In this document: positions 21,227 to 30,005 of the stretch, piece after piece
Position numbering within the stretch: the first letter of the stretch is position 1
Layout: every line of letters begins with the position of its first letter
Origin: Heracleum sosnowskyi
Lineage: Eukaryota; Streptophyta; Magnoliopsida; Apiales; Apiaceae
Length of the DNA stretch: 64,000 nucleotides
Assembly: GCA_030848705.1 (NCBI GenBank)
Contig: CM061241.1
Location: forward strand, 80,609,178 to 80,673,177
Direction of reading: 5' to 3'
The notes under the pieces: generated by a model
Told to the model about the DNA's origin: nothing
Database searches by the model: none
The model's input: the letters and a program-made list of their open reading frames with translations, nothing else
Position numbers and translations under genes: made by a program

Positions 21227-22188
21227 CACTACTAGAAAAACTCTAATAGACATCGGTTTTTGGCCGATGTCTTTCACTTTTTTGACCGATGTCTTTGTCG
21301 GTGATGTTAAAAGTCCCCTCTTTAGACATCGGTTTTTCACCGATGTCTAAACTATGTTTTTACATCGGTTTCTTTCTAAATAATTGTTGTCTGAACAGAC
21401 ATTTGACATCAGTTTTTTAAAATATTTGTTGTGTGAACCTACATTGGACATCAATTGTTGCAGTGATTAAAAGAGTACCAGTGTCTCCGATGATTATGTA
21501 CTTGAAGAGATAATCGTAAGACATTTAGAGACATGTTTTCAAATTTACCTGTTGCGAAGAAGGCCAGATGGACTGATATGCTCTTACAAATCAAATTTAA
21601 AAATTGTTAATTAAAAATTATAAAGACACAATAATCAAATTAAAAAAATGAAGAATAAAAGTGATTATATAAAATCAAAAATTGAAAATCACTTACTAAT
21701 TGAACCTATTGAGACGTGGATCTTATAAAATTAGGGTTTTGAACTTTACCAAACTATATAAAGTCGTGATATATGAGATGTATGAGAGCTGTTTGATAGG
21801 GTTGAGAGTTAGGATTCGATTTGTATGGAGTTCTGTGAAGGATGAACTGAGAGGAGTGAGATTTGTATTTTGTGTGTGAGAGAGATGAGATTAGAGAGGT
21901 GGGGAGAAAACGAGGGAGAACGGGGGAAATAAAAGGGGGAATGAAATTTGGGAGGGGGAAATGATTTTGGTAAGGGGGAAATTTGGGAAGGGGGGATAAT
22001 ATTAGGCGGGGCATGCTTTTCATTTTTTTCAAAGCGTACTTAATACATCAGTTCTATTTTGAAGCGATGTACAAATAACTAAAAGACATCGATTTTTGAA
22101 CGAGTGTTGTGATTGATATTTTTTAACATCAGGGACCTTTCTAACCGATGTCAAATTTGTGATGTCTATTACAGTTTTTCTAGTAGTG
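21227..22188. mobile_element. Non-autonomous CACTA (En/Spm) transposon
   Basis: 962 bp with 28-bp terminal inverted repeats, CACTACTAGAAAAACT at both ends, differing at one base. It is flanked by a 3-bp GTT duplication, as expected for the CACTA superfamily. Subterminal regions hold repeated GACATCGGT/ACCGATGTC motifs in both orientations, like transposase-binding repeats. The interior has no transposase; the purine-rich stretch at 21830-21990 is not coding. It inserted into the copia RNase H gene after that gene was already in place. Confidence 0.95.
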
Positions 22189-22624
22189 GTTACTCTGATG
22201 CAGACTTTGCAGGTTGTAAGATTGACAGAAAGAGCACCCGTGGAAGTTGTCAATTTCTAGGTGACAGACTAGTTTCTTGGTACAACAAGAAACAGAAATC
22301 AATTTCCACATCTACTGCTGTTATGCACAGATTCTGTGGATGAAGAATCAATTGCTGGATTATGGGTTAAGGTACTCTAAAATACCTATTTTCTGTGATA
22401 ATCAAAGTGCTATTGCTATGACAGGAAATCCAGTACAGCACTCCATGACCAAGCACATCAGCATAAGGTATCACTTTATCAGGGAACATGTGGAGGAAGG
22501 AAATATTGAGCTTCATTTTGTGTCTACAGATCAACAGCTTGCAGATATCTTCACCAAGCCTTTGAGTGAAGCTACATTTACAAGACTGGTAAATGAACTA
22601 GGAATGATCTCTGGTTTCGACTAG

Positions 22625-23922
22625 AGATACTGGTTAGACTCAATATTAACACTTCTGTGATTTGTTGCTCATGTTTCTATGAATATGTTAACTGTTATGC
22701 AAATCATGTTGTTAAACTCTGTTAGCATACTCTGTTGGTTAAACTCTGATGTTATACTCTGATTGTGGTATTGTCTGAAACATAAAAACCGGTGAAGAAA
22801 ATAGTATGAAGCATGATTCTCAGTAAGTAATCATGAATCCTTCTGAGTTATATATGATTGGATCTCAAATGTGTGTAGAAACTTTACACAGCATGATACT
22901 GTCTCTATATTTATAGCATCTCTTAGTTTATTGGTCCTATACACTGAGTCTGTATTAGCTGTTTGCACTTTCTCTCATAAATGATATGCGCTAAATGATG
23001 TTAGTCTAAACTCTTATAATTAGTTGCTACTACATCACCCCCAAGAAAAAGATGCATAAATAATGCACAAATTCCTTTGAGATCATGTTGTGCCTAGGAA
23101 GACCCAGGAACTTATTGTATGAAATAAGGCCTAAAATTTGAAATTTTTGGTGACTAGTGCCAACCACTGATTACTGGAAAAAAAAAATTAGATAGGGGGT
23201 GAAAACAAATAAATACATATAAAGGTACAGAGTTTAGATGACATCATATTTTGTTTTCTAAATGAGAGTTTGGGCATCAAGTTTTTACTGATTTAATTTG
23301 TGGATTTTATGCACTTTGAGATGCTCTAAATATTTACATTCAGTAAACTCTGCTATTCACACACAAATACTCACAATTATGCATTTTGAGAAAAGAGATT
23401 ATTAATGAAGGTGGAGGATTGATAAACACTGATGAACTGTGTACTCTACGCCGAGGTAATTTATTTTTAATCTCCGATGATTAAAATAAATAAATGTGTT
23501 TCAGACATTTCATAATTTTTTAGGAACATTATTTTTTTTGAAAATAGAGAGTATGGTTGACAACGGTTTGTATGCATTTTGAAAATGATGAAGCGTGTAA
23601 ATAACAGTAATTATTGCCATTTTTTACTGCGCATGCGTGTTGGAAACTACCACGATTAATGTTGGCAGTTACTGCATGTGTGACAACTGTCCCACTCACA
23701 TATTTCACGAGTAAGCATGCTGTGTGTCTTAATGATTAAAACTCTTCAGTTTTAATTTTTGTGTTTCATATTTAACCATTATACACACAACGTTCATATT
23801 CTTTACAGACTTACTCCATTCACAGACATTTTCACACACACATTTTCACAAACACCTTTTCTGCATCAATTTTTCAAACACCTTTCCAAGCGTAAACTCT
23901 GATCATTTTCAAATCTTTTCTA
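22625..23922 (+). other. Spacer between pol and extra ORF of the copia element
   Basis: Non-coding internal sequence of the element, rich in AAACTCTG motifs (22714, 22741, 23345, 23894). No splice signals or gene were recognised with confidence. Confidence 0.55.
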
Positions 23923-26900
23923 ATGGCAACTACTGTTTTTCACTCTGTTGGTTTAGAGTTTGTTCCTAACAACTATGCAGCACCACTAAATAATGCAAAC
24001 GCACCGGAGGCGTTTCATTTCTGCTATTGGGTATTCTCTTGTCGAACCTGCTATGCTGTCTGGCTTGCAAATCAAAGCCTTCTGGGAGACAGGCATTTAT
24101 GATGATGGAGGAGAGGCTGGAACTCCTTCAATTGTTTTTGAGTTTCAAGATGATGAGTTTGTGGTCACACCAGGCACTGTTCGTGCAGCTCTAGGTTTTG
24201 CTGAGTTGAATGCTTATGCCATCTCTGTTGGTGATTCTGAGCTACAGAGAATGATGAGGGAGATTGGCTACAGTGGATCATTGGCAAGGACTGGTAACTT
24301 GAAGCGACCGCTCTTAAGGAAGGAATGGAGTTTCTTCTTTGATTGTATAACTAGAGTGTTCGGGAAGAAATGCACTAATTGGGATGCTATTCCAATTGAC
24401 AGTCTGCAAATCGGGTATTTTTTACTCTATAGTCACAATTTTGATTTTGCTAGACTTGTTTTGCACAATATAGGCGAGAAAATGACAGAAAATAGAAGCG
24501 TAGTATATTTTGCTCGTTTTTGTCAAATGTTATTTTCTGCTTGTGTTCCTGAGGTTGTAATTGCTGCAAATGATGTGATTCCTTCGTTTAAGTTGCACAA
24601 GAGAATATTCTCTGATTTAGTAAACAAGGATGTCAAGAAAGGGAATGTTGGTGAGTTATTGCTTCCAGCTACTGTCCAACAATTTCTTGAACCACAACCT
24701 CAACCACAACAACCAGAACCCCAATCACAACAAGTAAACACTGATCCTCAAGCTACTTCTCAACGACCAAAGACTGGAGGTAGGACTAAGCATAGGGCTT
24801 AAAAGGCTGTCAAGACTGCTAAACCACAATCTACTGATGCTAATTTACCACAATCTGGTGGTACTTCAAGGAAAAAGAAGAGGGCAAATAGACCAAATCC
24901 TGATGCAAATGAGTCTTTACAGCATAAAAGAAGGAAGCTGGTAGCTGATTATCTGTTTGATGATTTAGTAGATTCAACTGATGCAGTTCCAGAGAATGTT
25001 GCTCCAGATGCTAATATTGATGATAATGTGCCAAATGAAGCTGGAGCTAATACTGATGAAATGGCTGATTTTAATGATGATTTACCTGAGCCATTGGAGA
25101 TGGAGGTAGAAGAGAATATTGAAGCACTTCCCTCTGCAACTCTTGAAGAGGTTGACAGTGTTGATGCAACAACAGAGGATGTGGCTGCAGCTGATGAACC
25201 TACTCTGATTATTGACGAGTCTATGACTACTCATACAGAGGTTTTCTCTGTTTCTCACCAGGATCTTGAAAAGGGTGAAGAGGTTGATCAGACAGCAAAG
25301 GCTGTAGTTGCAGAGAATGTTCTTGAAGATGCTGCAGAAAATGTTTTTGAAGCAACTGCAGAGCCTGTTGTTGAGGCTGTTCATGAAAATGTAGTTGAGC
25401 ATTTAAACTCTGAAAAGCTTACAAATGAAGATGCACAAGAAACTTTTGCTGCAAATATTCCTAATTCTTCAAGTGCAGAGTCTTCAGCAAAGTCTGATGA
25501 TCTAGCTGTTTCTTCATCTTCTCCAAGGATTTCCGCTCAACACAATCCTAAAGTGACTAATGTTGGAGGTTCAACTCAACATAATACTGAAACTCATTTT
25601 CAGAACATGTACTTCGCCAATTGGTCAAGTCATGAATGTATCTTTCCTGAACAGAGGGCAACTAACTTTGTGTCTAAGAGTGCAACTACTATCACAAATC
25701 CTGAGCTTCTTGCACATCTCAAAGCTACAATTGTCCAAGTAAAGTCCCTTAATAATCGTTTTGATGAAACTCATAAAGTCGTTACTGGGTTGAGAAATGA
25801 TGTTGCTGCAAGGGAGCTGACTCTGAAGCAAGAAAAATTTTCTTTATCTAGAGATCAGGATGCTCTAAGAACCAGGTTAAGCAAAGTTGAAGAAAATCAA
25901 AATGTCATGTTTGGAAAGATTGATTCAATTGCTACTTCACTTGAGTTGCTCACCTCAGTGTTGATTCCTGATGATGTCAAAAAGGGGGAGAGAGTTTCTA
26001 AGGACAAATGCAAGAAATCTCAAACTCTGAGTAAACAAGATGAGACTACTGATGGTGGTGCTAAAGAACATGAGTTAAGGTCTAAATCAAGTCAAGAGCA
26101 AGGGAGACTGAGGTCAAACTCTGCTACTACTAAGACAAACTCTGAAAGAGTAAATACTGGTGCTCAATCTTCTTCAAAAGCTAAAAGCTTATTGCTTACC
26201 TCTCAATCAAATACTGATGAAGAGATTGCAGCTTAGTTATTTTTGGAAGAACATGGTGAACATGCATCTATTGAAGAGATTCAGGCTGAAGAGAAGATGC
26301 TAGCTGAAGAGCATGAGAAGAAGTTGAAGACTGGAAAATTTAAGAAAGCTAAGAAGGTTTTAAGTCCAAAGGAGAAAGGAATTGTAATTAAAGAAAATGT
26401 AAATTCTCAACAGAGTTTACAATATTCAAGAAGGCCAGTTGAAGCTAGTTTGGATAAAGGCAAAGGGAAGCTTGTAGAAGAGACACAAGTACTGAAGAAA
26501 GCTAAATCAACCTCTGACAATGCTCAAGTTGTTAAATCATTGGAAGCTGTGACAACCACTGATACTACTCAAGTTGTACAGACTTTGGTATCTTCTGAAC
26601 TTCAAAGAACTTTTGCTAAACCAATTACAGTTCAACATTCTCTGATTCCTGGCAATGTAAATCTTCTTCAAAGCAAAACCATCATGGGTAAAGAATCTAG
26701 AGATAGATCTGGTTTAGGATCTCAAAGAGAGAAGAGGGTGAACAATAGTCCCATGGATCACACTTCTTTAGCTGAACCTGGTATTGGTGTAACTCAAGAA
26801 AAACTTGATTCTTTGGAGTCAGTTCAGTTAATATACCATAGAGGTTTGAAAAGAGATTTTCTGTTATACTTCAAGACTGATGGCAGAGTATACAGAGTTG

Positions 26901-27370
26901 GTGAAGCTGATATTGAACTAAAGATGAAGGAAGAGCTGGAGTATGTGTTGTATCTATTGAAAATTAAAAATCAAAGAACTCAACAAGCAGTTGAGGTATT
27001 AAGAAGCACAATGATGAAATCTAGAGCCCTCAGTGGCCTAAAGTCTGTTGGTTCTTATATACCAAAGTACAGAGATTACCATGGAAAGATTGTAGAGATG
27101 AAGAGGAACAGTGCAAGACTCAGAACAGATCTTGGTATAAAAGTGTTGGAATTTAATCTGGAGTCAGATAAATCCTTCATAATAAATCTAGGAAATGAAA
27201 TGAGGAAGAATAATATTTATGCTCTAAGAGCTGCTATCTACCAAACTGGAGAGAGTGATCCAGAGTTAAAGGAACTGAAGGAGATAATGGTAGCTGAACT
27301 TGAAAGAGCTGAAAGAAGATTGCTTATGGATTATATCAGAACTGTACCTGATATTGAAGAAATTAAGTAA
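23923..27370 (+). pseudogene. Sirevirus extra (env-like) ORF, about 1,150 codons
   Basis: The likely ancestral start is the ATG at 23923 (MATTVFHSVGLEF), after which a frameshift near 23975-24000 moves to a single frame running to 27370. That frame is broken only by TAA at 24800-24802 and TAG at 26234-26236. The N-terminal domain has the pattern of Sirevirus 3' ORFs: an IKAFWETG block, VTPGTVRAALGF, MMREIGYSG, a KRPLLRKEWSFFFDCI block and DSLQIGYFLLY. Then come Gln/Pro-rich and acidic regions, a coiled-coil stretch (about 25690-25960) and a helical C-terminal block (KMKEELEYVLYLLKIKN). The C-terminal part resembles the end of the 935-codon ORF at 2956-5763. The function of this protein is not established; only remains are present here. 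Confidence 0.8.
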
Positions 27371-27505
27371 ATGGAGTCTGTAAGTTTTTAAGTTTTCTGT
27401 TCTAAGTTAATATATAAACTCTGTGATTTTATAAACACTTCATTTGTTATATGTTTTGACATCATCAATTATCTGTTAACTTGTACATTTTTTTTGTATG
27501 CACAA

Positions 27506-27517
27506 GTTGGGGGAGAT
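27506..27517 (+). other. Polypurine tract
   Basis: GTTGGGGGAGAT directly abuts the TG of the LTR at 27518. Confidence 0.85.
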
Positions 27518-28013
27518 TGTTAGATATAATTGATGATGTTTGTTTATCAGTGTTTAAAGTATCAGAATACTATCAGAGTTTAGCTGGAAGACTGGTCAGA
27601 GTTTGTTAAACTCTGACAGTCAGAGTTTACTTAAGCTGTCAGTGTTATTCAATGAAGATTCTAGAAGCGATATTCTTTGAAGATGGAAAGAAGCAAAGAG
27701 ATATCGAGATGGCTAAGAAAACGGAACAGAAGACAGAAGCAATTCTAGATTGATATTAATTGTATAGCTGATTTATAGGAATATCAATTAGAATATTGTA
27801 TGTAGCTGTGTACTATATAAACACAGATAGGTTAACCCTAAAAGGGATGCGAATACGTGAAAACATTATTCTTGTAACCTAGCAGCTCTCTGTGATATTT
27901 TACATCACTGAGAGAGGAGTTATTAATTCCATACAGTTTATTATTCATAAACAATGTTCTTATTGTTATTATCATACGTATATTTGATTATATATTGTGT
28001 ATTCGGCCTAACA
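27518..28013 (+). repeat. 496-bp 3' LTR
   Basis: It starts TGTTAGATATAATTG and ends GGCCTAACA, with TGTTAG/CTAACA inverted termini, directly after the PPT. Direct and inverted AAACTCTG motifs lie at 27574-27628 and a TATA-like element at 27813-27821. No second copy is in the window. Confidence 0.85.
27813..27821 (+). promoter_or_regulatory. TATA-like element of LTR promoter
   Basis: CTATATAAA lies 296 nt into the 496-bp LTR, a reasonable position for the U3/R promoter. The start site is not known. Confidence 0.5.
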
Positions 28014-28187
28014 AAATGTCATATCTTCAGTTACAATATTTGGTCTGTTACGTTTTATTTTGTATTATATTTATATATACAAATGAGAACGTTTGAAGAT
28101 AGCGACAGAAATATACGTAACTCTGAAAACCCTAGGCAACTATTATCTTCTCTGGTTTTCTCTCAACACATACAAAATACACAGTTC
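28014..28187 (+). repeat. 5' LTR fragment, left of nested solo LTR
   Basis: It matches the 3' LTR from about 35507 (TGTCATATCTTCAG, GAACGTTTGAAGATAG) and breaks off at the inserted solo LTR at 28188. Confidence 0.88.
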
Positions 28188-28924
28188 TGTTGGAAATAAC
28201 AAGTACTACAGCAACATGGAGACAGTTATATAAAAGATATAGCATTGACAGGCCAAGACCAAAGTTAACAAAACAAAGCATGAAGGTCGAAAGCATGCAT
28301 ATCAGAAACTGATAAATAACCAGGGAGACAGAAACAGTACCTGTAGCCATAGCTTAACAGTGTAAAAGTACAGAAATAACGAAGCAACAGCTGAGTCGTC
28401 GGGACTTCGATAAACCCTGACTGTTCTTGAAGAGTTATTCGCCCCCACTTACTGTGTCAGGTTGTCGGCGAGATACTACTTCCAGGATAAAACAGCTCCG
28501 AGCAAGGTGTTCACAGCAACAGCAGCGCTCAACTACGACCAGCACCTCAGTCGCCGGAGAACCAGAAAAAAACTACAGGGAAAAAACTGTATGGAGAGGG
28601 AGGGCAGAGAGAGTTTTGAGAGAAGGTGTTTGCAAAATTCTGTGTCTTTCAACTGAGCTACAAGAGCCACTATTTATAGTGGTTCCTTTCTGTAACTAAA
28701 GCACATGAGCAATTAATTTCGTAACTGCAGCACAGACTTTAATTTTCGTAACAGCTGATCATAAAAAAAATCAAAACTGACCATTAAAGAATAAGACGTT
28801 TTGATTGAATTTAATAACCTGTAGCTGTTACATATTTTTCATGTTTATCTACATATCAGTTTTAATATTTATTTTAAACATATCCATCAAAATCATGTCC
28901 AGGTTCATATCAGTTTCTATTGCC

Positions 28925-29062
28925 CATCAGAGTTTAGTTTCTGTTGTCCATCAGAGTTTAACTTGTTGTCCATCAGAGTTTAACTAGTTGTCCATCAGAG
29001 TTTAACTAGTTGTCCATCAGAGTTTACTGATAAACCAACTCCATCAGAGTTTACTAGTTAAA
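28925..29062. repeat. CATCAGAGTTTA array in solo LTR
   Basis: Six copies of a CCATCAGAGTTTA core with about 22-bp spacing in the central run. In the minus-strand LTR sense the core reads TAAACTCTGATGG. At the same LTR position the 3' LTR at 34652-35816 has a different but related array (ATCCTGATGG). Confidence 0.8.
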
Positions 29063-29159
29063 TACTGATAACCCAAAACTGATAACCCAGCTCAATTTGA
29101 TAAATTAATTCTAATAAAAAATATTAAATCACATAGATAAAAACTCTCGCCCAGGTCGC

Positions 29160-29173
29160 CTCGCGTACGCGAG
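29160..29173. repeat. Perfect palindrome in GC-rich LTR block
   Basis: CTCGCGTACGCGAG is a 14-bp perfect palindrome inside a GC-rich segment of the solo LTR. The same palindrome and about 40 flanking bases are identical at 35073-35086 in the other LTR. Confidence 0.9.
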
Positions 29174-29342
29174 ACGCCGAGACATTCGCCCAAATCGCCC
29201 TTCGACCCGACCCGGTCCGGTCCGGTGCGATGCGTGGCGAGGCGGGCGGCGGCGCGCGTGTGTGTGTGTGCGCGTGAAGCACACACTAACACCATGCACC
29301 ATCACACACCTTAGTAGTTGTATACTACTCATGTGTGTAATG

Positions 29343-29351
29343 CTATATAAA
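29343..29351 (-). promoter_or_regulatory. TATA-like element in inverted solo LTR
   Basis: The minus-strand CTTTATATAGC region corresponds to TTTATATAG at 34896-34904 in the 3' LTR of the related element. Conservation in two diverged LTRs supports a promoter. Confidence 0.6.
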
Positions 29352-29696
29352 GCCACCAAGTCCCCTTATTCTTTTCTATGTGGGATAAATGAAACATCAT
29401 TATCACAAGCTTTTTCAAGCTACTACCTTCATCTCAATTTCTCTTATGGATTTAAACAAGAAAATTATTAAACCCATACATGAAAGTTTAAGTTCCCATA
29501 GCAAGGAACAACTTCCAATCATTAGAAATTTGAATTAACATCAAGAATATAGTTAATTATATCCTTAAACTATCAATTTTCTAACAGTTCTTGGGCGAAT
29601 TGAGGTGCTGGTCGCTGTTGATCATTGCCATTTCTGTGAGTGGATTGATCTGTGCTGTTTTATCATGGGAGTGATATTGCTGCAACCCAACACAAC

Positions 29697-29776
29697 GTAA
29701 GTGGGGCAATAATCTCTTCAAGAACAGTCAAGACTTCTCTAAGGCTTGACGACTCAGCTGTTTCTTTATCTTTCAG
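29697..29776 (+). other. Possible 80-nt intron in LTR leader
   Basis: A strong plant-type donor (GTAAGT at 29697) and a pyrimidine-rich acceptor (TTTATCTTTCAG ending 29776) bound 80 nt of leader. The donor is conserved in the solo LTR, but the acceptor is not clearly conserved. No transcript evidence is available. The segment contains the arm 29708-29723. Confidence 0.4.
29708..29723 (+). other. Leader arm complementary to the PBS position
   Basis: AATAATCTCTTCAAGA is the exact reverse complement of 29962-29977. The related solo LTR carries the diverged form AATAACTCTTCAAGAACAG at the same place. Confidence 0.8.
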
Positions 29777-29961
29777 AATTTGTTAAAGCTCCTGATAGAT
29801 AAGTGTTCTTTCTTATCTGATTTTATTTACAGTCTCTAATTATTTTATTGTTTCGACCTTTGTGTTTGTTTCGTTTATTGGTATTTTGTCTGTTCTTGTT
29901 AATACAATTATATATATAACTGCTCTATTGTTGCTGTGTAGTTAGTAATTATACCCAACAA

Positions 29962-29977
29962 TCTTGAAGAGATTATT
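29962..29977 (+). other. PBS position occupied by self-complementary 16-mer
   Basis: TCTTGAAGAGATTATT starts 2 nt past the LTR end at 29960, where the PBS belongs. It does not resemble TGGTATCAGAGC. It pairs over 16 bases without mismatch with 29708-29723 of the same transcript. This layout recalls self-primed retrotransposons such as Tf1; for this element that is inference. Confidence 0.65.
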
Positions 29978-30005
29978 TATGTGTTATATATTGTTAATTA
30001 ACAAG

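Larger units (their letters stand above)
19748..22624 (+). pseudogene. Copia RT and RNase H, interrupted
   Basis: A linker rich in Asn-Ser-Asp/Glu leads to DPNASVKTRSVTANEF and the RT domain (EVWTLVPRPKNRSVVGTKW, NKARLVAKGYSQQERIDYDE, FQMDVKSAFLNGKLEEEV, YGLKQAPRAWYETL). Defects: an in-frame TAG at 20274; a deletion with frameshift near 20795-20810 that removes the catalytic YVDD block; a 962-bp CACTA insertion in RNase H at 21227-22188; and a deletion with frameshift near 22320 in the RNase H active-site region (STSTA then QILWMKNQL). The C-terminus (STDQQLADIFTKPL) is intact. Three separate lesions destroy catalytic parts. Confidence 0.92.
19389..28013 (+). mobile_element. Chimeric Sirevirus-like copia element lacking gag-PR-IN
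   Basis: The left end (19389 to about 19747) is the start of an LTR homologous to that of the element 1329-10879. It then joins abruptly to the linker between integrase and RT (from about 19748). RT/RNase H follows to 22624, interrupted by a CACTA element, then a spacer, a long extra ORF (23923-27370), a PPT and a complete 496-bp LTR (27518-28013). That 3' LTR begins TGTTAGATATAATTG and is unrelated to the LTR piece at the left end, so the element is chimeric or rearranged. Gag, protease and integrase are missing. No matching target duplications were found at the two ends. Confidence 0.8.
28188..29586 (-). mobile_element. Inverted solo LTR nested in the 5' LTR
   Basis: 1,399 bp, reading TGTTGGAAATAAC at the left and TTTTCTAACA at the right, so it is a complete LTR in minus orientation with no internal domain. 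It sits in the 5' LTR of the same family and is flanked by GTTC (28184-28187 and 29587-29590), a target duplication of four visible bases. Homology to 34652-35816 covers the U3, TATA, a GC-rich block and the leader. A solo LTR arises by recombination between the two LTRs of a full element. Confidence 0.88.
29587..29960 (+). repeat. 5' LTR fragment, right of nested solo LTR
   Basis: It continues the 5' LTR from GTTCTTGGGCGAA to the terminal ATACCCAACA at 29960. It contains 237 bases (about 29661-29897) that are absent from the 3' LTR but have a counterpart in the solo LTR, so the 3' LTR lost them. Confidence 0.9.

Noticed and set aside
28920..29062. CRISPR-like array of short repeats
   Set aside because: The repeats have irregular spacers of a few bases and lie in a plant LTR, so this is a motif array and not CRISPR.
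29092..29359. Minus-strand Arg/His-rich frames over the GC block
   Set aside because: They arise from the GC-rich LTR leader and differ between the two LTR copies in frame and content.
29964..30005. In-frame start at 29964 for the third copia gag-pol
   Set aside because: It begins with TTG inside the PBS position. The ATG at 30006 is in a better position and matches gag length.
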